The position numbers were made by a program, and so were the translations under genes. Under the pieces are notes generated by a model, which did not search any database, was not told the origin of the DNA, and worked only from the letters and a program-made list of their open reading frames with translations. From the NCBI GenBank assembly GCA_018901125.1, contig JAHIFE010000112.1, positions 1 to 36,595 on the forward strand: DNA of 36,595 bases, written 5' to 3'. This DNA comes from Pseudomonadota bacterium (GTDB lineage Bacteria; Desulfobacterota; Desulfobacteria; Desulfobacterales; RPRI01). Within the stretch, counting starts at the first letter, position 1, and each line of letters opens with the position of its first letter. Below, in pieces: positions 25,106 through 33,182 of the stretch.

Positions 25106-25849
25106 CTATTTCTCTACTATTTCTCTATTTCTCATATAGGAGTCTTTGGGCAGCGCCTTCTTCTCTTTCCCAACCTTGGCGTATAGTTCAGCGGGAAACG
25201 CCTTGGGATCTTTGTAAATGTAGAAATTACAGAGCTTCTCCCCCGGTTTTTCGGATGCTTCTAAAAACATGCCTGGAACATCACCGGCTTCAATCTCTGA
25301 GATCGCCGCGCAGGCGCAATGGGTGCAGTACACCGGGAAATCCTCCTGACCAAAGGTCATGGGCTGCGCCTTCTTTATCTTAATAAAACCAAATTTCTCA
25401 TAGATTCCCTCCAGAATCATGCGCCCGCCAGTTCCACAGGGCTTCATTTGCAGAATAAATTTTTCATCATCTTCCTGGATTTCCAGCTGTGAGAAAGCAC
25501 CCCTGACAGATGACGCCATTGCTTGGACTAGCTGGCGAATTCCATCTTCCCCCGCCTGCGCATCAGATTGTTCTTTTTGCTGCATGATGCCTGCACTGAT
25601 AGTAAAAAATTCAACTTGCGCTTCCTGAATTGCCTCATCTCCATTACGACGACCGATGTAGCTTAGCAGAGATGTGGTCCAATAAACGTACATGTCGAGA
25701 AGCCGCTGTGAATCATTGTACAAGCGAAGGGTTAACTCCTTGGCCTTTTCCTTGTCACCAGCATCAATAGCCGCCAGGATTAACTCATGGGTCGGCATCC
25801 CCCCCAATTCTCTCAGTTCCTCATCTGTAAAGATTCTGCCTGAGCTCAT
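25106..25849 (-). CDS. unrecognised cytosolic protein with CxxCxC motif
   Basis: The 247-residue protein has no signal peptide or membrane segment. The ATG is preceded by an excellent AAGGAGGTACA, so expression is likely. The N-terminal half is helical (FTDEELRELGGMPTHELILA, then EKAKELTLRLYNDSQRLLDMY). The C-terminal half has KPCGTGGRM, then PVYCTHCACAA and EKLCNFYIYKDP, five cysteines that could bind a metal or iron-sulfur centre. It also has two conserved-looking Gly/Pro turns. I do not recognise the family; the layout is that of a sensor or enzyme with a cysteine-rich core. It is a single gene, with a decayed frame just upstream on the same strand (25912-26046). Confidence 0.75.
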   Translation of the reverse strand: MSSGRIFTDEELRELGGMPTHELILAAIDAGDKEKAKELTLRLYNDSQRLLDMYVYWTTSLLSYIGRRNGDEAIQEAQVEFFTISAGIMQQKEQSDAQAGEDGIRQLVQAMASSVRGAFSQLEIQEDDEKFILQMKPCGTGGRMILEGIYEKFGFIKIKKAQPMTFGQEDFPVYCTHCACAAISEIEAGDVPGMFLEASEKPGEKLCNFYIYKDPKAFPAELYAKVGKEKKALPKDSYMRNREIVEK

Positions 25850-25911
25850 TGTACCTCCTTTTCAATCTCAACTCTCATGTCTGTGGTCGCCCCCATAGGG
25901 GGATATTGGGA

Positions 25912-26046
25912 TCAAACCTTGAATAGTGAATTAAGCTTTTCAAATACTTTTTTTAACTGTTCGCTTATGGCAAAATCACTGGTACTGGCTGATGAGCAGC
26001 TATCACCTGCAACCCTCCGCATCTTCTCATTTTTATATAACCCCAT
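25912..26046 (-). pseudogene. small decayed frame, possibly a chemoreceptor C-terminus
   Basis: A 44-codon minus-strand frame ends DFAISEQLKKVFEKLNSLFKV. That ending resembles the C-terminal tail of methyl-accepting chemotaxis proteins (amphipathic helix then FKV). It has no ribosome-binding site and nothing coherent upstream, so it is more likely a remnant than a gene. The resemblance rests on a short tail and is weak. Confidence 0.3.
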
Positions 26047-26409
26047 TATTTTATTTAGTTATGCAACACTTGGTTAACTTTCAAAATATTTTGGTATCTA
26101 TTCTCGTTTTCCGTGTCATGATTGGCATTTATCATATATGATCCTCATTATAAAGCATAAAAACATAGATTTTCCTATTTCCACCGCATAAGCAATATCT
26201 GTTAATCATAGAGATTATGCCCCTTGCCCACGGGGTTCTTCATCCGTAGCATTCATCTGCTGGCTAAAAGAGTAAGGATCATCTGTGACATAGGCCAAAA
26301 GCCGCTTGCTTTCTGATTATTTTACATCGGAATTATTGAGATTCTTGCAACTACAGAAATATTAAAATATAACGGTAATGGATTTATTGTAAGGTCTCAA
26401 TTTCTTATG
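26047..26409. other. intergenic region with repeat and coding relics
   Basis: At 26144-26180 the sequence TATAAAGCATAA-AACATAGA resembles 22381-22405, just upstream of the short RAYT, and may be a relic end of that element. At 26215-26300 a minus-strand stretch of about 30 codons (LLAYVTDDPYSFSQQ) is open but has no recognised relative. No RNA gene was recognised. Confidence 0.4.
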
Positions 26410-26451
26410 TTCTGGATACCGGACCAAGTCCGGCATGACGGTTTGGGTATT
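26410..26451 (-). repeat. REP-like repeat, inverted copy of 1-42
   Basis: The reverse complement matches bases 1-42 at 40 of 42 positions, with the CCGGACTTGGTCCGG hairpin core. It lies 35 bp upstream of the tgt start codon, within the likely promoter or leader of tgt. The two copies are in opposite orientation. Confidence 0.85.
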
Positions 26452-26485
26452 ATTTACAGGTCCATTAATTTTTACAGGGATAAAA

Positions 26486-27619
26486 ATGAAATCAAAAGAT
26501 ATCGGATTTAATCTTGTTGCAGTTGATTCGACTGGAGCAAGAAAAGGTGAGTTTCAAACGGCTCACGGCATTGTGCATACACCGGCTTTTATGCCTGTTG
26601 GCACTGCCGGATTTGTTCGATCAATTACCCCCAGAGATGTAGCCGAAACAAATTCCGAAGTTGTTCTTGCTAACACTTATCATCTTTCTATCGGGGAAAG
26701 ACTCACTACGGTTAAACGTTTGGGCGGTCTTCATCGTTTTATGGGCTGGGATAAAACAATACTTACCGACTCAGGTGGTTTTCAGGTTTTTTCTCTTCCG
26801 GGAAAAGAAATAAGCGATGATGGTGTTTCCTTTTCATATGAGGAGAATGGAGAACGCCTCTTTTTTTCTCCTGAGCGCTCAATGGAAATTCAACGGGATC
26901 TCGGAGCAGACATTGTAATGGCTTTCGATGAATGCGTGGAGCACACGGCATCAAGAGAATATATAGATAAATCGGTTGATCGGACAACTGACTGGGCAAA
27001 ACGCTGTAGAAAAGTTGAATTAAAAGAATACCAGTTTATGTTTGGAATAGTCCAGGGGGGAATTTTTCCTGACCTTCGGCAAAAAAGCGCTGTCGGAATC
27101 ACCTCGATTCCGTTTGACGGTTTTGCAATCGGCGGAGTAAGTGTTGGCGAAGGATTTGATCTTATGAAAAAAGTAGTTGAGGTTACAGCGCCTTTTCTGC
27201 CGGAACAAAAACCCAGGTATTTAATGGGAGTAGGACTTCCTGAAGATTTACTTGCGGCGGTAAAAGGCGGGATGGATATGTTCGACTGCGTGATTCCTAC
27301 CAGATACGCCAGACAGGGAACCCTTTTTACCCGGATGGGTAAAATCAGAATCCTTGATAAAACCTACCGTAAAGACAAGTTTCCTCTTGATACAAAATGC
27401 AATTGCTACACTTGCAGAACATATCCCCGCATGGTTCTGCGCTATCTTCTCTTTTCCCGTGATCCTCTTGCCGAAACACTCCTTACCATTCACAACCTGA
27501 CCTTCTATCAGGATCTCATGAAAGACATAAGAAGTGCTATAGAACAAAACCGCTATGATGAATTCAGCAAAGAATGGCTCAATGTTTATACGGAAAAAAG
27601 AGGAAAGAGCAAACCATAA
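26486..27619 (+). CDS. tgt: queuine tRNA-ribosyltransferase (TGT)
   Basis: TGT swaps G34 of GUN-anticodon tRNAs for preQ1 in the queuosine pathway. I chose the ATG at 26486 (377 residues, preceded by AGGGA) because the upstream frame runs through the REP repeat. Substrate-binding and catalytic signatures are intact: TDSGGFQVFSL, GGVSVGEG, GVGLPEDLLAAV, and the nucleophile Asp in DCVIPTRYARQGT. The zinc site is formed by CNCYTC and a later His (LTIHNLTF). The neighbouring queuosine genes queA and yajC/secDF often found with tgt are not present. The gene converges on ettA. Confidence 0.95.
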   Translation: MKSKDIGFNLVAVDSTGARKGEFQTAHGIVHTPAFMPVGTAGFVRSITPRDVAETNSEVVLANTYHLSIGERLTTVKRLGGLHRFMGWDKTILTDSGGFQVFSLPGKEISDDGVSFSYEENGERLFFSPERSMEIQRDLGADIVMAFDECVEHTASREYIDKSVDRTTDWAKRCRKVELKEYQFMFGIVQGGIFPDLRQKSAVGITSIPFDGFAIGGVSVGEGFDLMKKVVEVTAPFLPEQKPRYLMGVGLPEDLLAAVKGGMDMFDCVIPTRYARQGTLFTRMGKIRILDKTYRKDKFPLDTKCNCYTCRTYPRMVLRYLLFSRDPLAETLLTIHNLTFYQDLMKDIRSAIEQNRYDEFSKEWLNVYTEKRGKSKP

Positions 27620-27627
27620 CGCCCTTT

Positions 27628-27766
27628 CCCTTACCAACTCAAGAACTTATGAGCTTTCATCTCCCTTACCAACTCACCAACTTATGAGCTTCCTCTCCCT
27701 TATCAACTTACGAACTTATGAACTTATGAGCTTCCCTCTTCCTTGAACCTTTATCCTTGAACCTTC
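27628..27766. repeat. degenerate tandem direct repeats between tgt and ettA
   Basis: Three imperfect units of 34-44 bp begin CCCTTACCAACTCA (27628), CCCTTACCAACTCA (27663) and CCCTTATCAACTTA (27697). Each contains AACTTATGAGCTT. The last unit has an internal duplication (GAACTTATGAACTTATGAG). Two CCTTGAACCTT copies follow at 27741-27766. The units are contiguous, without spacers, and are located where the convergent genes must terminate. Confidence 0.75.
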
Positions 27767-27769
27767 TTT

Positions 27770-29455
27770 TCATATCCTAGTTAACTGCCTGTACTTTATC
27801 CTGTGCGGTTGACTTGCCGCAGCTCCTAAGCGCGCTTTCATATCCGCTTCATATTCGGAGTAGTTTCCTTCAAACCAGACAACCTTGCTGTCTCCTTCAA
27901 AAGCAAGTATATGGGTTGCAATCCTGTCTAAAAACCACCTGTCGTGGCTTATAACAACCGCACAGCCTCCGAAGTTTTCAAGGGCTTCTTCCAAAGCCCT
28001 CATAGTGTTTACATCAAGATCATTTGTCGGCTCATCCAACAGTAAAACATTTGCACCTTCCTTTAGCATACGCGCAAGATGCACTCTGTTTCTTTCTCCG
28101 CCGGAGAGCAATCCGACTTTTTTCTGCTGATCCGTTCCGGAAAAATTAAACTTGGCAACATAGGCACGTGAGTTTACTTCTCTGCTTCCGAGCATAACGG
28201 TCTCCTGCCCTTCGGAAATAGCCTCCCATATGCTTTTTGCCGGATCAAGAGCATCCCTGCTCTGATCAACATAGGCAGGTTTTACTGTTTCTCCGATTCT
28301 GATATCTCCCGAATCAGGCTTGTCCTGCCCTACTATCATTCTAAACAGCGTTGTTTTTCCGGCACCGTTCGGACCGATAATTCCGATTATGCCGCCGGGA
28401 GGTAGAGAAAATGTCATATTTTCCACAAGCAGATTGTTATTAAATCCCTTGCAGACATCTTTAGCTTCTATAACAAGGTTTCCAAGACGGGGTCCGGGAG
28501 GAATGTATATTTCAAGATCCTTTGTCCTTTTTTCACCTTCCTGGCCAAGAAGGGCTTCATAAGAATTAATACGCGCCTTGGATTTGGCATGACGTCCCTT
28601 TGGAGACATCCTGATCCATTCGAGTTCTCTTTGCAATGTTTTCCGACGCTCGCTGACAGTCTTTTCTTCCTGTGCAAGCCTTCCCTGCTTTTGCTCCAGC
28701 CATGATGAATAGTTTCCCTTCCAGGGAATTCCATGTCCCTTATCAAGCTCTAGTATCCATCCGGCAACATTATCAAGAAAATACCTGTCATGCGTTACGG
28801 CAATAATTGTTCCTGCATAGTTTTTGAGATGATGTTCAAGCCATGCCACAGATTCTGCATCAAGATGATTTGTAGGCTCATCAAGAAGCAGAATATCCGG
28901 GTTTTGAAGAAGCAGCCTGCAAAGCGCAACACGCCTTTTCTCACCGCCGGATAAAATCTTTACAGATGTATCTCCCGAGGGGCATCTTAGTGCATCCATA
29001 GCCATTTCAAGACGTGAATCAAGATCCCAGGCATCGAGAGCATCAAGCTTTTCCTGCACCACTCCCTGGCGCTCAATAAGTGCGTTCATTTCGTCATCGG
29101 ACATAGGCTCTGCAAATTTTTCGTTTATCCTGTTATATTCATTAACAGCATCAACCGTTTCCTGTACCCCTTCCTCCACTATTCCACGTACTGTCTTGTT
29201 TTCATCAAGTTTCGGTTCCTGTTCCAGAAAGCCTATGGTGTGTCCCGGAGAAAGAATTGTCTTTCCCACAAACTCACTGTCAACCCCGGCAAGAATCTTC
29301 AGCAAGGAGCTTTTTCCCGAGCCGTTTAAACCAAGAACACCTATCTTAGCGCCATAGAAATACGAAAGACTGATATCTTTAAGAATAGGTTTCTTATCAT
29401 AAAATTTACTCACATCAATCATGGAATATATTATTTTATTGGGATCAGTACTCAT
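27770..29455 (-). CDS. ettA: ABC-F translation factor EttA
   Basis: EttA is a soluble ABC-F ATPase that binds the ribosomal E site and gates the first elongation step according to the ATP/ADP ratio. The 561-residue chain has two ABC domains: Walker A GLNGSGKSS and GPNGAGKTT, signatures ILSGGEKRRVALCRLL and LLSGGERNRVHLARML, and Walker B LLLDEPTNHLD and LLLDEPTNDLD. The acidic Glu follows each LLLD. EttA-specific features are the arm region (about 95-140) and the charged linker (LEWIRMSPKGRHAKSKAR). Length and the C-terminal FEGNYSEYEADMKARLG fit EttA well. It is the last gene of the leftward nifU-like operon, 21 bp after the phosphoesterase. Confidence 0.95.
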   Translation of the reverse strand: MSTDPNKIIYSMIDVSKFYDKKPILKDISLSYFYGAKIGVLGLNGSGKSSLLKILAGVDSEFVGKTILSPGHTIGFLEQEPKLDENKTVRGIVEEGVQETVDAVNEYNRINEKFAEPMSDDEMNALIERQGVVQEKLDALDAWDLDSRLEMAMDALRCPSGDTSVKILSGGEKRRVALCRLLLQNPDILLLDEPTNHLDAESVAWLEHHLKNYAGTIIAVTHDRYFLDNVAGWILELDKGHGIPWKGNYSSWLEQKQGRLAQEEKTVSERRKTLQRELEWIRMSPKGRHAKSKARINSYEALLGQEGEKRTKDLEIYIPPGPRLGNLVIEAKDVCKGFNNNLLVENMTFSLPPGGIIGIIGPNGAGKTTLFRMIVGQDKPDSGDIRIGETVKPAYVDQSRDALDPAKSIWEAISEGQETVMLGSREVNSRAYVAKFNFSGTDQQKKVGLLSGGERNRVHLARMLKEGANVLLLDEPTNDLDVNTMRALEEALENFGGCAVVISHDRWFLDRIATHILAFEGDSKVVWFEGNYSEYEADMKARLGAAASQPHRIKYRQLTRI

Positions 29456-29476
29456 TTTCTTTGAATTTCTCCTTAT

Positions 29477-30202
29477 TCACAAAAGCCGCCGGGCATTTAT
29501 CTCTGGGAACCCGGCTTTCATTATTTTATTTACAACCGAATCAATGTCGTAAGAAATATATTTTGCTTCAATGGAATCATTTGATGTATCCCATATAATA
29601 TATTTGGCATGATTGTCACCGTCTCTTGGCTGTCCGACACTTCCGGCGTTTATTATATAGCGATTATCGGCACAAAGCTCTGTTTTGCCTCTTTGCAGAA
29701 TTCCATGCTCAATAGAATTACCGTCAGATTCAATGATCCTGAGGCTGTGCGTATGGCCTATAAAACATATCCTCTCTTCGTATTTTGCGTAAGCATCTTG
29801 TATTCCTTTTGTGTCAAGCTCAATCATATAGATTGTCGGCGATTCGGGAGGAAAGCCATGTACAAAACGAGAGCTATACGATACCAGGCTTGTTTCAAGT
29901 TTATTCACAAAATGCATGGATTCATCATTCAGCATATCTATGGTTATCAGCATCGAGCGGTATGCAGCTGGATTAAACCTTGATAAATATTCACGATTTA
30001 TAATGCCTAATTCATGGTTTCCCATTACAGTAGGTATGTTATTGGCACAAACCATGCTGATAGTTTCATTCGGTTCAGGCCCGTAGCCTATGACATCACC
30101 AAGGCAGACCATTGCATCAACACCGGATATTTCGATATCAGCCAAAACCGCTCCAAATGCTTCAGTGTTGCCATGAATATCCGAAATAACTGCAAGTCTC
30201 AT
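29477..30202 (-). CDS. calcineurin-like metallophosphoesterase (YfcE/MJ0936-like)
   Basis: The 241-residue protein has all metal-binding motifs of the small bacterial phosphoesterases: SDIHGN (residues 7-12), GDVIGYGP, GNHE, GHTHS near the middle and GSVGQPRDG with the HAKY segment. GDVIGYGPEPNE is typical of the subgroup with two metals and a wide range of phosphodiester or nucleotide substrates. It is cytosolic (no signal). Its start overlaps the stop of the 105-residue gene by 4 bp, and ettA follows 21 bp later. The substrate cannot be assigned from sequence. Confidence 0.88.
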   Translation of the reverse strand: MRLAVISDIHGNTEAFGAVLADIEISGVDAMVCLGDVIGYGPEPNETISMVCANNIPTVMGNHELGIINREYLSRFNPAAYRSMLITIDMLNDESMHFVNKLETSLVSYSSRFVHGFPPESPTIYMIELDTKGIQDAYAKYEERICFIGHTHSLRIIESDGNSIEHGILQRGKTELCADNRYIINAGSVGQPRDGDNHAKYIIWDTSNDSIEAKYISYDIDSVVNKIMKAGFPEINARRLL

Positions 30203-30516
30203 AAAGCTCCAGATGGTTTTTGACGGTCTTTTTTCAGGGGTTTGTAAATGCTTCCGGCCACTTCAACTTCAAACAAATTTTCACCAAGTATATTAAGAAC
30301 TGCCTTTCCTTTTTCTATTCCTGCAAGAACCGGGTTGCTGCCCCTTAAATGACCAAAATCCGTATATTCTAAAAAATTTATAAGCCCATCGACTTTTTCT
30401 TCCAATTCATGATTACTCGGATCCGAACTTTCAAAAAACTGATTAAGGCTCTTTTTATATAACCGTTTTGCCTCGGTTTCGATACAATGATCAGTCAAAT
30501 TCATTTCAATCTTCAT
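30199..30516 (-). CDS. small protein of unknown function in the nifU-like operon
   Basis: The 105-residue soluble protein has a helical first half (HCIETEAKRLYKKSLNQFFE) and a compact second half with DFGHLRGSNPVLAG and VEVAGSIYKPLKK. No family is recognised and there is no cysteine cluster (one Cys at residue 11). It lies 40 bp downstream of the nifU-like gene and overlaps the phosphoesterase gene by 4 bp, so it is probably translated. Its start, an ATG at 30514-30516, has only a weak ribosome-binding site. Confidence 0.65.
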   Translation of the reverse strand: MKIEMNLTDHCIETEAKRLYKKSLNQFFESSDPSNHELEEKVDGLINFLEYTDFGHLRGSNPVLAGIEKGKAVLNILGENLFEVEVAGSIYKPLKKDRQKPSGAL

Positions 30517-30556
30517 AACAGTAGCACTTTATGGCTTGGTAACAGATCACAACAAT

Positions 30557-30985
30557 TTAATAATGCTGATTGTACGCTTTCTTCCAGGGATCCCTACGAA
30601 GTTCTTCAACATTGGCAAGCGCTATATACAGTGCTTTTACCGCCAGCTCTGCGCAATGGAAATGAAATTCGGACAGGGTCTCAAGATATTGCGATACATC
30701 TTCAGGTATAATGCCCCATGCCTTTTCAATCGTTTTACCCTCCGCCATGTGAACAACCGCATTTGCGCATGCAATAGTATTAATGCATCCGTTAATGTTA
30801 AAGGAAGCGGTTTCGATAAGATCATTACGGGTTTTTAGAAAAATTTCAATGGTATCTCCGCAATCACTTTCCTTGATACCATAACCGTCCGGGTTTTTTA
30901 TAATTTCATTTTTATCGGCTTTAAAAGCCATTTCAAGATATTTAACAGAATGATTTTGAAAAAAATCTGATCCTTCCTGGTGCAT
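30557..30985 (-). CDS. NifU/IscU-like iron-sulfur scaffold protein
   Basis: The 142-residue protein is an N-terminal-type NifU scaffold on which [Fe-S] clusters are assembled. The three ligand cysteines are present: C42 in ESDCGD, C67 (or C73) in INGCINTIACA, and C111 in HFHCAELAVKAL. A family YGIKESDCGD/GDTIEIF segment precedes them. The length fits the stand-alone short form without a C-terminal Nfu domain. No cysteine desulfurase is adjacent, unlike the usual nifS-nifU or iscSU pairing, so its sulfur donor must be encoded elsewhere. It is the first gene of the four-gene leftward operon ending with ettA. Confidence 0.88.
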   Translation of the reverse strand: MHQEGSDFFQNHSVKYLEMAFKADKNEIIKNPDGYGIKESDCGDTIEIFLKTRNDLIETASFNINGCINTIACANAVVHMAEGKTIEKAWGIIPEDVSQYLETLSEFHFHCAELAVKALYIALANVEELRRDPWKKAYNQHY

Positions 30986-31221
30986 ATTTTATCTCCATAG
31001 CAATTGTCCCATAAAAATTATAACAAGAAAAAACAGTAATACCAAGCGATTATTTTTTCTGGTATGTTTTCATATATTTGCTTAACACTTTTAATAAAGC
31101 TGTAATGGTATTGCAAGATTTATAAGGGCCGCAGGGTCTTAGGAAGAAATCGATAAAACTCTGCAATATTGAATCAAACCCTTATCCACACAACTTTGCC
31201 GGTAATAGCACTGTGGCAGTA

Positions 31222-32127
31222 TTACTTATCAATGTTCTTGCGTCGGATATTCCGACCTGAATCTTGCTTCAGATTTTTCAAAGGCTTTTCTTCCAGCTTG
31301 CGTATCAAGCTGATACTGTGTTCATCAACAGTAATCATCCGCTTCTTGTACAATGCGCCTATTGCATTTTTATATCGTTTTTTGCTGACACCAAACAATC
31401 TGTAGATCTCTTCCGGCAAACTTTTATCCGATATCTTCAGACTCCCGCCATGTTCTTTCATGGTGTTTAGAATTTTATTTGACAAATCATCTGTGCCTTT
31501 GGCGTTGTGCTTTTGAAGAGAAAGGTCTATCTTGCCGTCTTCTCTGATCTTTTTGATAAAGCCCTTTACTTCCTGCCCCTGTTCAAGGATTTGAAATACT
31601 TCATTCGTATACAAAACACCAACATGGATATTGTTGATAATTGCTTTATAGCCTAAAGGTGTCGTCTCGCCGATCACAAGATCCACGGGCTGACCCTCTG
31701 TAAAATTTACAGGAAGTTTTTCCAAAAACTTATCCAGTCTGGATGAAGCGGCTATATGGTTTTTTTTATCATTGTAAATAAATACAACATAGGACTCGCC
31801 CTGTTGCATATGTTTTTTCTGCTCCCGCACCGGAACCCGCAGGTTCTGCTTCAAACCCCAGTCTAAAAACGCCCCATAGGAATTGGATAATGCCACCTTC
31901 AGTAAAGCAAACTGACCGGCCACAGCATAGGGCTTTTTTGTGGTGGAAACCATTTGAGCCTTTGAATCAATGTATATGAAAACTTCTATGTTATCATCTG
32001 CCCTGCAATTGGCTGGGGCTTCTTTTTCGGGAATTAATATCTCCCCGAGTGTTCCACCATCCAGGATTATGCCGGATCTCATAACCTTTATAACCTTGAG
32101 ACTATTTATTTTTCCTAATTCAACCAT
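31222..32127 (-). CDS. cvfB: S1-domain RNA-binding protein, CvfB-like
   Basis: The 301-residue protein resembles CvfB/YitL, a cytosolic RNA-binding regulator with three S1-like folds and a C-terminal winged helix. Visible features are an N-terminal beta domain (LKVIKVMRSGIILDGG, LIPEKEAP), a middle S1 repeat (GAFLDWGLKQNLRVPVREQ, then YVVFIYNDKKNHIAASSRL), a second S1-type segment (GFIKKIREDGKIDLSLQK) and a helix-turn-helix end (EEIYRLFGVSKKRYKNAIGAL). Length and order match the family. It lies 12 bp behind the radical SAM gene and is probably co-transcribed with it. The gene symbol is assigned by similarity only. Confidence 0.85.
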   Translation of the reverse strand: MVELGKINSLKVIKVMRSGIILDGGTLGEILIPEKEAPANCRADDNIEVFIYIDSKAQMVSTTKKPYAVAGQFALLKVALSNSYGAFLDWGLKQNLRVPVREQKKHMQQGESYVVFIYNDKKNHIAASSRLDKFLEKLPVNFTEGQPVDLVIGETTPLGYKAIINNIHVGVLYTNEVFQILEQGQEVKGFIKKIREDGKIDLSLQKHNAKGTDDLSNKILNTMKEHGGSLKISDKSLPEEIYRLFGVSKKRYKNAIGALYKKRMITVDEHSISLIRKLEEKPLKNLKQDSGRNIRRKNIDK

Positions 32128-32139
32128 CTTTATTTATCC

Positions 32140-33057
32140 TTAATTTCTTAGTCTGATCGTCAGATCATCTATGCCCTGCTCCAGCTTTTTCAGATTCTTT
32201 TTTGAATTAAACAGTATTTCGCACAATTCGCATTTCCGGTACCTCACAATTTCACTGGCATTGTACCCCAGATAAGACGCCATACGTGTCAGCCCTAATG
32301 TCCGGATTAAATGATATATCTGATGCTGTTCTTTTTTTTTGAACAGTTCATCCACAGATTCCTTCTCCAGATTTCCAAGATATAAAAAACCGGTTTCTGA
32401 AAAACGGTTCCCCGCATCACAGCAGGCATACATGTCCAGATTGGGAGAAACATAAGCATTCATGGAACACATGTTGGGATAATAATCTGTAAAGATCTGT
32501 TTGCGGTCAAAACTTTGTGCCCTGCCGAAATAGATCACCGGCTCAGGATAATACAGAAGTTTATTATCCTTAAGGAACTGCTCAACCGCGTCATCTGTTT
32601 CTGAAAAATCCGTGACAAAGGAAACAAAATAATCCAGACCCTGTTTCACACAAGCGGCTGCCGCACGAACAATATTTACACTGTCGATATTTTCCTGGTG
32701 CCAGCGACTGGTACTGATCCGCAACTGGGACAAACCGCTTTTTCTCAATGCTGATACCATTTTGTCGGCCAGATCCGATGTATTAGCCCAAAACCCGTTG
32801 GTAACCACTCTTGTATAAATCCGGTTTTGCCTGCAGACCTGGATCAAACCGCAGACATCTTCTTTAAACATCAGCGGTTCTCCGGCTGTAAAACTGATCC
32901 CGGTCACGTGCGCATCGGCCATTTCTTCGATGATTTCCTTTGCCCTGACAAAATCCATTTTATCGGCTCCTGAAGACCCATCGGCTGCCACACAGTGTGC
33001 ACATTTTATATTACATCGCGTGGAATATCCAAAAGCGATTTGTCGGGGTTGATTCAT
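32140..33057 (-). CDS. radical SAM protein with SPASM-like cysteines
   Basis: I chose the ATG at 33057 (305 residues; AGG 8 bases upstream) over the GTG at 33105. The radical-SAM motif is C-N-I-K-C-A-H-C in STRCNIKCAHC near residue 20, followed by GEPLMF and a TIM-barrel pattern (RVVTNGFWAN, LRISTSRWHQE). The C-terminal half has several cysteines (PNMCSMNAY, MYACCDAGN, RKCELCEILF), as in SPASM or twitch domains carrying extra clusters. Such enzymes modify peptides or act on small molecules, but no precursor peptide gene was found next to it. The substrate is unknown. The gene precedes cvfB with a 12-bp gap. Confidence 0.85.
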   Translation of the reverse strand: MNQPRQIAFGYSTRCNIKCAHCVAADGSSGADKMDFVRAKEIIEEMADAHVTGISFTAGEPLMFKEDVCGLIQVCRQNRIYTRVVTNGFWANTSDLADKMVSALRKSGLSQLRISTSRWHQENIDSVNIVRAAAACVKQGLDYFVSFVTDFSETDDAVEQFLKDNKLLYYPEPVIYFGRAQSFDRKQIFTDYYPNMCSMNAYVSPNLDMYACCDAGNRFSETGFLYLGNLEKESVDELFKKKEQHQIYHLIRTLGLTRMASYLGYNASEIVRYRKCELCEILFNSKKNLKKLEQGIDDLTIRLRN

Positions 33058-33182
33058 TTTTTTGACCTGACGATTCCTTAAAATCCTGGCTACCAAAATT
33101 GGCACCTGTTATAGTTATTAAAATATGTATTCTACACTTTGTTTATCCAATTTACAATCTGCAAAGCACAGGAGGTTGATAT

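Noticed and set aside
27628-27766. Possible CRISPR array
   Set aside because: The units are contiguous and degenerate without unique spacers, and no cas gene is present.
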